A DNA stretch of 64,000 bases. Source: Pleomorphochaeta sp963678575 (GTDB lineage Bacteria > Spirochaetota > Spirochaetia > Sphaerochaetales > Sphaerochaetaceae). The notes beneath the pieces are model-generated. The model ran no database searches. It was not told the origin of the DNA and was given only the letters and a program-made list of their open reading frames with translations. The DNA lies in NCBI GenBank assembly GCA_963678575.2, contig CAXXHV010000002.1:992001-1056000 (forward strand), read 5' to 3'. Positions 34,035-42,865 of this stretch are shown here, piece by piece (position 1 is the stretch's first letter; each line of letters starts with the position of its first letter). Position numbers and translations under genes: made by a program.

Positions 34035-35108
34035 TTAATTTGTTGAATGGAGCAATAACTGATCTAATTCAGTGTCATTTAATTCATAATTATAGAATAA
34101 TTTATAAAAAGTTTTTGCTTCGCTTCTTATATCAATATTAAATTTCTCAGGATATATTAGATTTCCTAACCATTTTATTCCTAGTATTCTATTCATGGCT
34201 GGTGGTCTATCTATCCAGTTAAAGGGTCCTTCAGGAATAATAAAAATATGATTTTCCTTTATTGCTTTCAAATCTTTAAAAGGACTATCTTGAGCTAAGA
34301 AAGAATCATACCCACCTTCATTTGTCAAAATAATATAATCTGGATTCCAAATTATTAATTGTTCAGCACTCACTTGAACAACTTTAGAGGATGAATCAAC
34401 AATATTGTTAACTCCAACTAAAGGAAAAACTTGAGTATGGAAACTTCCCTTTGGAAATGAAGTTAATCCATCTTGTTCAGCACCATAGTAAATTGAAACT
34501 TTATCACTATTTTCAATAGTTGAAAGTATTTGCTTAGCTTGTTTTAAAGTATCGGAACAATATTGTGCTCTTATTGAAGCTCTCTCTTTTTCATCTAATA
34601 AATTTCCTAAATCGATGTATGTTGAATCCATTTGATCTAAGTATGATGAAACAAAAACAACTGGAATATTTAATTTTTCTTGTAAATTATCAAGATCTTT
34701 AATCATTTCTTCCTTGGAGCCTTTTATTTCACCAATATCTATTACAACTTGAGGATCAGCAACTAATAATGCTTCCATATTTAAGTTTGCTTTTTTACCA
34801 TAAAATGCACCATAAACTGGTTTATCTACTATTTCTTGTAAAAAATATTTCTGCATTTCTTTTGTTGGTCTTGTTCCCCATCCTACCATTTTTTCAGGTA
34901 CCAATGAATAAATAATTTGTTGTGATAAATTGCCTGATGGGGCAACTCTATCAATATTAACTGGGACTTCAACTTCTCGTCCTAGAGAATCAACAAATAT
35001 TTTTGTTTGCTCTGTTTGTGATATATAGTTATTCTCTTTTTGTCCCTGAGCAAAAATAGAACTACTAATCAAAAAACATATTGCAATTATCAAAATTCGT
35101 TTTTTCAT
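34035..35108 (-). CDS. ABC transporter substrate-binding protein (class III, molybdate/iron-complex type)
   Basis: 357 residues: signal peptide (1-20) ending SSSIFA before QGQKE, then the class III (BtuF/FepB/MolA-like) fold with VDSLGREVEVPVNIDRVAPSG (about 39-59), a long linking helix and a C-terminal GPFNWIDRPPAMNRILGIKWLGN segment. That last motif I associate with molybdate or tungstate binders of the MolA kind more than with siderophore receptors, and a ModE-like regulator heads the operon. Iron or another chelate remains possible. Overlaps the methyltransferase gene by four bases; last in its operon. Confidence 0.75.
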   Translation of the reverse strand: MKKRILIIAICFLISSSIFAQGQKENNYISQTEQTKIFVDSLGREVEVPVNIDRVAPSGNLSQQIIYSLVPEKMVGWGTRPTKEMQKYFLQEIVDKPVYGAFYGKKANLNMEALLVADPQVVIDIGEIKGSKEEMIKDLDNLQEKLNIPVVFVSSYLDQMDSTYIDLGNLLDEKERASIRAQYCSDTLKQAKQILSTIENSDKVSIYYGAEQDGLTSFPKGSFHTQVFPLVGVNNIVDSSSKVVQVSAEQLIIWNPDYIILTNEGGYDSFLAQDSPFKDLKAIKENHIFIIPEGPFNWIDRPPAMNRILGIKWLGNLIYPEKFNIDIRSEAKTFYKLFYNYELNDTELDQLLLHSTN

Positions 35109-35758
35109 AATACTTTATCTCCTAAATCTATAATTATTAATATAATTTTTTTATTATTTTTAAAAAGGACTGTATTTTCATCAATATTACTAATGTTATC
35201 CATTAATTTTTGCTTTTTCATTATTGAAGAGGAAGAATAATATTGATCAATATAATCATTGATTTCATCTTTTTTTAATACTTGATTAAAATCTAATTTT
35301 ATCTTTTTATATGAATATTTAATGTTTTTGTTATTGAAATATGAAAAAACTTGATTAACATCACATCTTCTTTCATTTATTAAATAAAAAATCTTTTTTT
35401 TAGCCATTTTTTGATAAATATGATATGAATCATCAATATACATTCTTGAAAAAAAGGATAGAAGTAAATGATCATAACTAGAATTTATCTCTTTAGCTGA
35501 AGTCTTTAATATTTGTTGATTATCTAGTTTATGAGCATTTAAAAATTCAACTGCTTTTTCATTATTATCTACCAGAGTCATTGATTTTAGATATTGAGCT
35601 AGTTGTCTTTCAAGAAAACCTAATCCAGCACCTAAAGATAATAAAGTGTCTTCTTTTGAAAGATATGGAATAATTTCCTTTGCGATATTTAAGTGGAAAT
35701 TAGTCATATTTGCGCTATCACTAAACCATTTAATATTTTTGTCATTCCAGCTAAACAT
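35105..35758 (-). CDS. Class I SAM-dependent methyltransferase in a metal-importer operon
   Basis: 217 residues with a Rossmann methyltransferase core: motif I LLSLGAGLGFLE (about 40-51), an acidic residue after strand 2 in TLVDNN, and YDHLLLSFF near the motif IV position. The rest is poorly conserved and lysine-rich at the C-terminus. Nothing shows the substrate. It is stitched between the ATPase (two-base gap) and the binding protein (four-base overlap), so it is made together with the transporter. A small-molecule substrate such as a metal chelator is an inference from location only. Confidence 0.65.
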   Translation of the reverse strand: MFSWNDKNIKWFSDSANMTNFHLNIAKEIIPYLSKEDTLLSLGAGLGFLERQLAQYLKSMTLVDNNEKAVEFLNAHKLDNQQILKTSAKEINSSYDHLLLSFFSRMYIDDSYHIYQKMAKKKIFYLINERRCDVNQVFSYFNNKNIKYSYKKIKLDFNQVLKKDEINDYIDQYYSSSSIMKKQKLMDNISNIDENTVLFKNNKKIILIIIDLGDKVL

Positions 35759-35760
35759 AA

Positions 35761-36528
35761 TTAATTAATCCTTGGGAAACAGATTTTTCTTCCATCTTTT
35801 TCTAGTAAATCAATTTCAATTCCATAAATTTTATTTAATAAATTTGAGGTTATTACATCGTCCGTTTTTCCATAGGCAATAATTTTTTTATCATCTAAAA
35901 ACATAACTTTATCACTAAACCACATAGCTTGTTCAGGATTATGAGTAGATAATATTATTGAATAACCTTGTTCTTTTAATTGTGAAATTGTTTTCATTAC
36001 TCTAACTTGGTTCCCATAATCTAAATTAGCAGTTGGTTCATCTAATATTAATATTTTGGAACCTTGTGCAATTGCTCTTGCTAAAACAACTAATTGCCTT
36101 TCACCGCCACTAATTGAATCACAATATTTATGAGAAAGATGTTCAATATTAAATTTTTTTAAAGATTCATATGCAATCTTTTTTTCTTTCGCTTTTGGGG
36201 AACCAAATGTATCAAGTCTACAAGTTGTTCCCATTAGAACTGTATCAAAAACACTATAATTAAATGCACTTGAAGAATATTGAGGAATATATGCTATTTC
36301 TCTTGCTAATGCTTTTCTATTCAAATTTTCTAATGGTGTTTCATCTATAAAAATATTTCCAGAATTTTTTTTTAAAAAACCTAATAATAGTTTAAATAAA
36401 GTACTTTTACCCACTCCATTTTTTCCGAGCAAACAAACAAAATCTCCCTCTTTTATTTCAAAGGTTATATTTTCTAAAATAATTTTATCAGAATATCCAA
36501 AAGTTAAATTTTTTACTTTTAAACTCAT
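35761..36528 (-). CDS. ABC transporter ATP-binding protein, FecE/BtuD type
   Basis: 255 residues: Walker A GKNGVGKST (about 35-43), Q-loop YIPQYSSSAF, signature SISGGERQ, Walker B LILDEPTANLD, switch H in STHNPEQ. The YIPQ and TANLDYGNQ wording belongs to the iron-chelate/cobalamin/molybdate importer subfamily. Overlaps the permease gene by four bases. Confidence 0.9.
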   Translation of the reverse strand: MSLKVKNLTFGYSDKIILENITFEIKEGDFVCLLGKNGVGKSTLFKLLLGFLKKNSGNIFIDETPLENLNRKALAREIAYIPQYSSSAFNYSVFDTVLMGTTCRLDTFGSPKAKEKKIAYESLKKFNIEHLSHKYCDSISGGERQLVVLARAIAQGSKILILDEPTANLDYGNQVRVMKTISQLKEQGYSIILSTHNPEQAMWFSDKVMFLDDKKIIAYGKTDDVITSNLLNKIYGIEIDLLEKDGRKICFPRIN

Positions 36529-37556
36529 ACTTTTTTTGACTCCCTTATCATTAGATATAAGAAAAATGGAGCTCCTATAAAACTTGTTAATATTCCTATT
36601 GGAATTTCACTTGTTAACAGACTTCGACTAATTGTATCTACAAGCATTAGAAAAGAAGAACCCATTAAAATGGAAATTGGTAGGGATATTCTATAATCAC
36701 AACCAACTACCATTCTCGTAAAATGAGGAATTACAAGACCTATCCAACCTATATGGCCACCAACACAAATAGAAGCACTAGTCATCAGTGTTGCACAAAA
36801 AATTACAATCTTTCTCAATAAAACAGTGTTTATCCCTAAACTCATTGCTTCATCTTCATCTAATGTTAATAAGTTTAATTTCCATTTCAAAACAATTAAG
36901 GGAATTAAACCAATAATAGTAGTAATTAACAAAAAGTATATATCTGATTTTCTGACTGAAGATAAAGATCCCATTAACCAATAAGTTATTGCAGGTAATG
37001 TATTATCAGTATCAGCAACTAGTTTTACAAAAGACGTTCCCGATGTAAATAATGAACTTATCATAATCCCACCAAGAATTAATGCTAAAGTTTTTTGATT
37101 CATTAATTTGGATCCAATTAGTGTTACAAAAATTACAGCAACAAGACCAAAACTAAAACTAATCAAACTAATGCTTAAATATGAAAAACCGAGAAGAATA
37201 CCTAAAGATGCACCAAACCCTGCTCCTGCAGTAGTTCCTAACACATCGGGAGATACCATTGGATTTTTAAACATACCTTGATAACTTAACCCTGAAATTG
37301 AAAGCGCTGCTCCAATAATTGCTGAACTTAAAATTCTTGGTAACCGAACGTTTAAAATAATCGATTCAACAGTTTTACTCCACGTGGGTTCAATTGGAAA
37401 AATTCTAGATAAAAATACTAAAATCAATTGAGACGGTTTTATAGGATATCTTCCAATAAAAAATGATGTGAAAAAAATAAATAAAAACAATAATGTAAAT
37501 AATAAAATTATTACTTTTGGATGTTTGAAGGGTGTTTTAAATTCTTTCTCAGTCAT
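36525..37556 (-). CDS. ABC transporter permease, FecCD/BtuC type
   Basis: 343 residues with about ten membrane helices. Family segments: RLPRILSSAIIGAALSISGLSYQGMFKNPMVSPDVLGTTAGAGFGA is spread over about 68-112, GGIMISSLF, and the ATPase-contact end GHIGWIGLVIPHFTRMVVGCDYR. Single permease gene, so a homodimer. Overlaps the regulator gene by eight bases. Confidence 0.92.
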   Translation of the reverse strand: MTEKEFKTPFKHPKVIILLFTLLFLFIFFTSFFIGRYPIKPSQLILVFLSRIFPIEPTWSKTVESIILNVRLPRILSSAIIGAALSISGLSYQGMFKNPMVSPDVLGTTAGAGFGASLGILLGFSYLSISLISFSFGLVAVIFVTLIGSKLMNQKTLALILGGIMISSLFTSGTSFVKLVADTDNTLPAITYWLMGSLSSVRKSDIYFLLITTIIGLIPLIVLKWKLNLLTLDEDEAMSLGINTVLLRKIVIFCATLMTSASICVGGHIGWIGLVIPHFTRMVVGCDYRISLPISILMGSSFLMLVDTISRSLLTSEIPIGILTSFIGAPFFLYLMIRESKKV

Positions 37557-37917
37557 TTTTTACGCCTAAATATTCTTCAAATCTATTATTTGCAAAGTCC
37601 TTTATTTCTTTTTCTATTTTCCTAAAAGAATCTAATAGTAATTTCCCTTCTTCACTCAAAACAGTATTACCACCATTTTGACCACCTTGATGTCTGATAA
37701 CAGCATCGAAGCCTGTTTCTTCCTTTATAATATTTAATATTTTCCAACCCTTTGAATAAGACATTCTCATTAATTTACAAGCTTCTCTAACACTATCGCC
37801 CTTTTCTATAAGTTCGAGTAAACGAGCAGCTCCTGGTCCAAAATAAAAATTATCACAAGTTAATCTTACTCTAATTTCAATCTGATTATTATCATTAATT
37901 GTCTTTGGAAAATCCAT
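37549..37917 (-). CDS. ModE-like N-terminal winged-helix regulator
   Basis: 122 residues matching the DNA-binding half of ModE: LTCDNFYFGPGAARLLELIEKGDSVREACKLMRMSYSKGWKILN covers about 18-62 (the MSYSKGWKxIN wording is diagnostic), then RHQGGQNGGNTVLSEEGKLLL, the wing. The molybdate-binding (TOBE/MOP) half is absent, so metal sensing must be done elsewhere or by a partner. Heads the operon and overlaps the permease start. A palindrome 20 bases upstream is a likely binding site. Confidence 0.85.
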   Translation of the reverse strand: MDFPKTINDNNQIEIRVRLTCDNFYFGPGAARLLELIEKGDSVREACKLMRMSYSKGWKILNIIKEETGFDAVIRHQGGQNGGNTVLSEEGKLLLDSFRKIEKEIKDFANNRFEEYLGVKND

Positions 37918-37937
37918 TTATTTACCTTCTTTTCGAA

Positions 37938-37953
37938 TTGTTTTCTAAAACAA
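37938..37953 (-). promoter_or_regulatory. Candidate operator of the ModE-like regulator
   Basis: TTGTTTTCTAAAACAA read on the plus strand: two perfect 7-bp arms around two bases, 20 bases before the regulator's ATG. No clear -35/-10 pair could be fixed around it. Confidence 0.4.
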
Positions 37954-38081
37954 CTTGCTTGATATTAACATACATATTCAAATAAATAAAGCTTAATTTG
38001 ATAAAAATTTGAATAAAAAAACTCCATTATGCAAAAATTTATATAAAGGAATTATATTATTTCAATAATTTACATATAACT

Positions 38082-38114
38082 AAAAACGACTACTCAAAAT
38101 CTGATGAGTAGTCG
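38082..38114 (-). terminator. Terminator of ade
   Basis: Minus strand: perfect 10-bp stem CGACTACTCA/TGAGTAGTCG with an eight-base loop (38114-38087), then TTTTT, 29 bases past the ade stop. Confidence 0.8.
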
Positions 38115-38142
38115 AAATTATATACTAATTATTTTTATATAT

Positions 38143-39882
38143 TTACAATTCTATATTAACAAATTTAAATTGAGTAACATCAAATAAACCCATATCGGTT
38201 ATCTTATATTCTGGGATTACTGGTAAAGACATAAAACAAAGAGTCATAAAAGGATCTAAAGATTTATTTATTTCTAATTTTTCATAAGCTTTTGAAACCA
38301 AAGTATTTAATCTTTGCTCAACACTCTTTGCGTCTAAATCACTCATAAGACCGGCAATAGGATGTGAAAAAGAGTCAACTATTTTATTATTAAGTGATAT
38401 TGACATTCCACCTCCTATGTTAATTAATTCTGCTATGGCATTATATATATCTTCATCATTCTTACCAGCAGCAATTATATTATGAGAATCATGAGCAACA
38501 CTTGTTGCAATAGCTCCTTGCTTTAATCCAAAACCCTTTAATAATGCAACGGAACAATTGCCCGTTGATTTATGTCTTTCTACAACTACTATTTTACAAA
38601 TATCATCGGTTTTTGAATATTCAAATTTACCATCAACAACTTTAACCTCAGCTTCACCTCTTTTTGTTACAACACCTCCAGCAACAATATCAATAGTTCT
38701 TACTTTATTTGTTTTTAATGGTAATTCAAGCCTTTTTAATGAAAAGTTTTTCACATTCATATTTGTCTTTACTTTTGAGGGTATTGTTTTAACAATAGCT
38801 GGTTTTAATATTTTATTATCCTTGGCGACAAGCTTCCCTTCAACAAATACATAATCCATATTAAAATCAATTAAATCTTTAGTAATTGAGAAATTAGCAA
38901 AATATCTTGGAGCGATTGCTCCAACATCTTTTAAATTGTAACATTCAGCACTATTAATACTAGCCATGCATATAGCCATAATTGGGTCTATTCCACTACT
39001 TACTGCTAATCTAACATTATTATTTATACTTCCTTGATTTAATAGAGATTCAACTTGTCTATCATCTGTACAAAAAAGACATCTTTTATAATTTTCATTT
39101 GTAACACCTTTTAATAAATTTAATTCATCACGACATACTGTTCCTTCTCTTAGCATTACATACATACCTCGTGATATTCTTTCTTCTAAATCTTCTTTAG
39201 TTGCACATTCATGATCATTTTTAATCCCTGCAGCACAATATGCATCTAAATCACTTTCAAACACCTCTGGAGAATGTCCATCGATTATTTTATTATTATC
39301 ATGTGCTAACTGAATTTTATCTATTACCATTTCATCGTTATTAATTACACCAGGATAATCCATCATTTCACCAAGCCCCAAGACTCTATCGTAATTAATT
39401 CGTTTTTCTATTTCAGTTGCACTTAAATTTGCTCCACTGTGTTCAAAAGATGTTGCAGGAACACAACTTGGAACCATAAAATATGCTTTTAATGGTAAAT
39501 CTTCACTAGATTCAAGCATATAATCAAGACCATCAAGTCCATGACAGTTACAGATTTCATGAGGATCAGCTATAACAGTTGTTACCCCATTAGGGATTAA
39601 AAGATTAGAAAAAACTTCAGGAGTACAATGTGAAGACTCAATATGTACATGAGAATCAATAAATCCAGGAATCATATAAGAAAAATTAACATCTAGAATG
39701 TCTTTAGCCTTTCCTTCTCCACATTTACAAAAACCAGCAATTCTATCTTTATATATTAAAACATCAGTTTCAATGACTTTTCTATTAAAAACATCTATAA
39801 CTTTTGCATTTTTTATACATAAATCAGCCAATTTTCTTCTTGATGCTACCTCAATTAATTCAATGAGTTCACTTTTTTTCAT
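38143..39882 (-). CDS. ade: Adenine deaminase
   Basis: Converts adenine to hypoxanthine and ammonia. 579 residues of the amidohydrolase superfamily: metal site IPGFIDSHVHIESSH (about 71-85, HxH), ADPHEICN, GHSPEV, FCTDDR with the catalytic aspartate, and the C-terminal family-specific VAHDSHNIIAAG and GGGMSISL. TGGAGA precedes the ATG. Divergent from the purine permease, so the two share a regulatory region and a purine-salvage role. Confidence 0.95.
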   Translation of the reverse strand: MKKSELIELIEVASRRKLADLCIKNAKVIDVFNRKVIETDVLIYKDRIAGFCKCGEGKAKDILDVNFSYMIPGFIDSHVHIESSHCTPEVFSNLLIPNGVTTVIADPHEICNCHGLDGLDYMLESSEDLPLKAYFMVPSCVPATSFEHSGANLSATEIEKRINYDRVLGLGEMMDYPGVINNDEMVIDKIQLAHDNNKIIDGHSPEVFESDLDAYCAAGIKNDHECATKEDLEERISRGMYVMLREGTVCRDELNLLKGVTNENYKRCLFCTDDRQVESLLNQGSINNNVRLAVSSGIDPIMAICMASINSAECYNLKDVGAIAPRYFANFSITKDLIDFNMDYVFVEGKLVAKDNKILKPAIVKTIPSKVKTNMNVKNFSLKRLELPLKTNKVRTIDIVAGGVVTKRGEAEVKVVDGKFEYSKTDDICKIVVVERHKSTGNCSVALLKGFGLKQGAIATSVAHDSHNIIAAGKNDEDIYNAIAELINIGGGMSISLNNKIVDSFSHPIAGLMSDLDAKSVEQRLNTLVSKAYEKLEINKSLDPFMTLCFMSLPVIPEYKITDMGLFDVTQFKFVNIEL

Positions 39883-40217
39883 AACTATATATCTCCAAAT
39901 TTAATTTTATCTAATGTTTTTATTCTTTAAATTGTCCTACATTGTAACACCTCTTTTAAAAATAAAACAAGGTAAATATAACTCTTTTTTAATAATTCTT
40001 TTTATTTTGACACTTTTTTAGTTTTTGTATTATTTGTATATATAACAAAAAAATTATCTATTTTTTATATTAAACTAAAATAATTACATATATAATTTAT
40101 TTAATAATAAATCCATATAAAGCAACAAGATGCAACATTTTAAAAAATAATTCTGTACTTATCTGTGTTTATGGTCTATAATATTTAAAACAATCACTAA
40201 ATATAAGGAGTGCATTT
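39883..40217 (+). other. Divergent region between ade and the purine permease
   Basis: 335 bases. Leftward promoter as listed. Rightward there is TTGACA at 40007-40012 with only a mediocre -10 (TATTAT after 15 bases), and a perfect TATAAT at 40177-40182 with a poor -35. I looked for the purine riboswitch core (paired loops with the conserved pyrimidine-rich junction) on both strands and did not find it. No ORF of note. Confidence 0.45.
39941..39970 (-). promoter_or_regulatory. Promoter of ade
   Basis: Minus strand: TTGTTT (39970-39965), 18-base spacer, TACAAT (39946-39941), about 58 bases before the ATG. Confidence 0.45.
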
Positions 40218-41513
40218 ATGGACAGTTTCTTTAAAATTTCTGAAAGAAAATCAAATGTACGTACAGAAATAATGGCAGGAGTAACAACATTTTTAACAAT
40301 GGCTTACATTCTTGCTGTTAATCCAGGTATCCTATCAGCTGCTGGTATGGAATTCTCCCGCGTTTTCGCTGCTACTGCTATTGCAGGTGCTTTTGCAACA
40401 TTAATCATGGGTTTAGTTGCAAATCTTCCTTTTGCTTTAGCTCCAGGTATGGGTCTTAACGCATTTTTAGCATTCACCGTTGTTCTTGGCATGGGAAAAT
40501 CATGGCAATTTGCTCTTTCAGCTGTTTTTGTTGAAGGTCTTATTTTCATTTTATTAACTGCATTTAACGTTCGTGAAGCTATTGTAAATAGTATCCCTGC
40601 TAACTTGAAAAAAGCTATATCTGTTGGTATTGGTCTATTTATTGCGTTTATTGGATTGCAAAACGCTGGTATTATTGTTGCTGATGGCGCTACTTTAGTT
40701 CACCTAAATCCAGCATGGACTTCAGGTGCTCCAATTGTTGCAATGATTGGTATTGTAATTATTGCATTCATGATGGCAAAAGGCGTTAAAGGTGCTATGC
40801 TTTATGGTATTTTAATCACAACTGTTGTAGGTATTCCTTTTGGCGTAACTGCATATGCAGGTGGTTCTTATTTACCTTCAGCTCCTTATTTCTTCCCATT
40901 TGAATTTTCACACATGTTATCATTAGATTTCGTTGTTGTATGTTTTACATTCTTATTTGTTGATATGTTTGATACTGTTGGTACTTTAATTGGTTGTGCA
41001 ACAAAAGCTGACATGATTCAAGACGATGGTTCAATCCCTAATTGTAAAGAAGCTTTATTTGCTGATGCAGTTGGTACTACTGTTGGTGCTATTTTAGGTA
41101 CTTCAACAATTACAACTTTCGTTGAATCTTCTTCAGGTGTTGTAGCTGGTGGTAGAACTGGTTTAACAGCTGTTGTAGTAGCAATTCTATTTGCAATTTC
41201 ATTATTCTTAGAACCTATTTTCGGATCAATTCCTTCAGCAGCAACTTCTCCAGCTTTAATTATTGTTGGTGTATTAATGATTACACCTGTAAAAGAAATT
41301 GACTTCGAAGATGTTACAGAAGCAGTTCCTGCTTTCTTATGTATCTTAATGATGATTGTAACATATTCTATTTCTGATGGTATTATGTTCGGTATCTTAA
41401 GCTTCACAATCTTAAAACTTGTTACTGGTAAAACAAAAGAAATCACAGCAATGACTTGGGTTGTAGCAGCATTATTCTTAGGAAAAATTTTACTAACAGC
41501 TTTTGCTGGTTAA
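40218..41513 (+). CDS. NCS2-family purine permease (guanine/hypoxanthine/adenine type)
   Basis: 431 residues, about 12 to 14 helices, AzgA/PbuG branch of the nucleobase-cation symporters: MAGVTTFLTMAYILAVNPGIL (about 20-40), LANLPFALAPGMGLNAFLAFTVV read as VANLPFALAPGMGLNAF, FLFVDMFDTVGTLIG and the C-terminal STITTFVESSSGVVAGGRTGLTA. TAAGGAGTG precedes the ATG. Base composition is visibly less A/T-poor at wobble positions than its neighbours, as expected of a well-expressed gene. Supplies purines; adenine deaminase lies divergently. Confidence 0.92.
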   Translation: MDSFFKISERKSNVRTEIMAGVTTFLTMAYILAVNPGILSAAGMEFSRVFAATAIAGAFATLIMGLVANLPFALAPGMGLNAFLAFTVVLGMGKSWQFALSAVFVEGLIFILLTAFNVREAIVNSIPANLKKAISVGIGLFIAFIGLQNAGIIVADGATLVHLNPAWTSGAPIVAMIGIVIIAFMMAKGVKGAMLYGILITTVVGIPFGVTAYAGGSYLPSAPYFFPFEFSHMLSLDFVVVCFTFLFVDMFDTVGTLIGCATKADMIQDDGSIPNCKEALFADAVGTTVGAILGTSTITTFVESSSGVVAGGRTGLTAVVVAILFAISLFLEPIFGSIPSAATSPALIIVGVLMITPVKEIDFEDVTEAVPAFLCILMMIVTYSISDGIMFGILSFTILKLVTGKTKEITAMTWVVAALFLGKILLTAFAG

Positions 41514-41577
41514 TTACAGATTTGTAACCATTTGAATTTTATTTCAGAGTTACATTAATTAAAAAATTAAATTTATT

Positions 41578-41607
41578 AGTGGAAGATTAATTTCTTCCAC
41601 TTTTTTT
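41578..41607 (+). terminator. Terminator after the purine permease
   Basis: Perfect 9-bp stem AGTGGAAGA/TCTTCCACT, loop TTAATT, followed by seven T. Confidence 0.88.
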
Positions 41608-41652
41608 ATATTCTATTTTAATATCTTGTTGTAATAAAAAAAATTTTAGTTT

Positions 41653-41692
41653 AAAAAAAAACTCGACTTCAATATTATTTTGAAATCGAGTT
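41653..41692 (-). terminator. Terminator of ilvE
   Basis: Minus strand: AACTCGA plus TTTCAA paired with TTGAAG plus TCGAGTT (one mismatch), then eight T. It faces the permease terminator, keeping the convergent units apart. Confidence 0.82.
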
Positions 41693-41760
41693 CAATATTT
41701 ATATATAAAAATTACTTTTTTCTTATCATGTAAACATTCTTTATTTTATCGTATGAGTTT

Positions 41761-42786
41761 TTATAATATTTGTTTTACCCAGTTTTCAGGTGCCTCAATA
41801 TCTCCCAATTGAATTGCAATTAAGGTTTTATATAACTCCATAGTTATTGGTCCAACTTTTGTCTCATCTCCATTAAAGATAATATCTTTTTCTTTTGTAT
41901 GAATTAATCCGACAGGTGAGATAACTGCAGCTGTTCCACAAAGACCACATTCAGCAAAATCTTCAACTTCTTCTAGTTTTATACTTCTCTCTTCTACTTC
42001 ATAGCCTAAAATATCTTTAGCTACAATAAGTAATGATCTTCTTGTAATTGAAGGCAATATTGAATCACTTTTTGGTGTTACAATTTTTTTATCTTTTGTT
42101 ACAAAAATAAAATTTGCACCACCTGTTTCTTCAACATATGTTCTTGTTTTTGCATCTAAATACATATTTTCAGCATATCCTAATGATTTTGCTACCTTAC
42201 CTGGATATAAGCTCATTGCATAATTCAATCCCGCTTTAATATTTCCTGTACCATTTGGAGCAGCTCTATCAAAATCACTTACCATTATTTTAATTGGTGA
42301 TAAACCACCTTTAAAATATGGGCCTACTGGTAATGCAAATAATCTAAATTGATATTCTTCACATGCTTTTACTCCAATAACAGGAGATGAGCCTATAATA
42401 AATGGTCTTAAATATAAGGATGCTGAGGTACCATATGGTGGTACAAATTTTGAATTTGCTTTAACAACTTCTTCAACAGCTTCTAAAAAAATTTCTTTAG
42501 GTAATACAGGGATACATAATCTTTTACATGTATCTGCCATTCTTTGTGCATTTAATTCAGGTCTAAATACAACTATTTTATCATCTTTTGTTGTATATGC
42601 TTTCAAACCTTCAAAACATGTTTGAGCATATTGAAAAACACCAGCACTTTCATTAAGTGTTATTGTTTCATCATCAATTAATTCACCCTTGCTCCACTCA
42701 CCATTTTTACAATGAGCAACATATCTTTTATCGGTTTTTATGTAATTAAAACCTAAAGTACTCCAGTCAATATCCTTCTTATCCAT
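41761..42786 (-). CDS. ilvE: Branched-chain amino acid aminotransferase
   Basis: PLP enzyme for the last step of leucine, isoleucine and valine synthesis. 341 residues of the fold-type IV, eukaryote-like (type II) BCAT form: N-terminal KDIDWSTLGFNYIKTD, FQYAQTCFEGLKAY, YLRPFIIGS, the PLP lysine in GTGNIKAGLNYA, and YVEETGGANFIFV. TAGGAGT precedes the start. It stands apart from the ilv/leu operon about 15 kb away. Confidence 0.94.
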   Translation of the reverse strand: MDKKDIDWSTLGFNYIKTDKRYVAHCKNGEWSKGELIDDETITLNESAGVFQYAQTCFEGLKAYTTKDDKIVVFRPELNAQRMADTCKRLCIPVLPKEIFLEAVEEVVKANSKFVPPYGTSASLYLRPFIIGSSPVIGVKACEEYQFRLFALPVGPYFKGGLSPIKIMVSDFDRAAPNGTGNIKAGLNYAMSLYPGKVAKSLGYAENMYLDAKTRTYVEETGGANFIFVTKDKKIVTPKSDSILPSITRRSLLIVAKDILGYEVEERSIKLEEVEDFAECGLCGTAAVISPVGLIHTKEKDIIFNGDETKVGPITMELYKTLIAIQLGDIEAPENWVKQIL

Positions 42787-42821
42787 AATTACTCCTAAGC
42801 ATTAAGATTTGCTTTTCTAGT

Positions 42822-42850
42822 AGTTTAATCACATTAGAAATGCATGTCAA
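42822..42850 (-). promoter_or_regulatory. Promoter of ilvE
   Basis: Minus strand: perfect TTGACA (42850-42845), 17-base spacer, TAAACT (42827-42822), 35 bases before the ATG. No T-box or leader peptide fits in this short leader. Confidence 0.55.
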
Positions 42851-42865
42851 TTTATTATAAGTAAT

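Noticed and set aside
39883..40217. Purine riboswitch upstream of ade or the purine permease.
   Set aside because: The conserved junction sequence was not found on either strand, although the genes are typical riboswitch targets.
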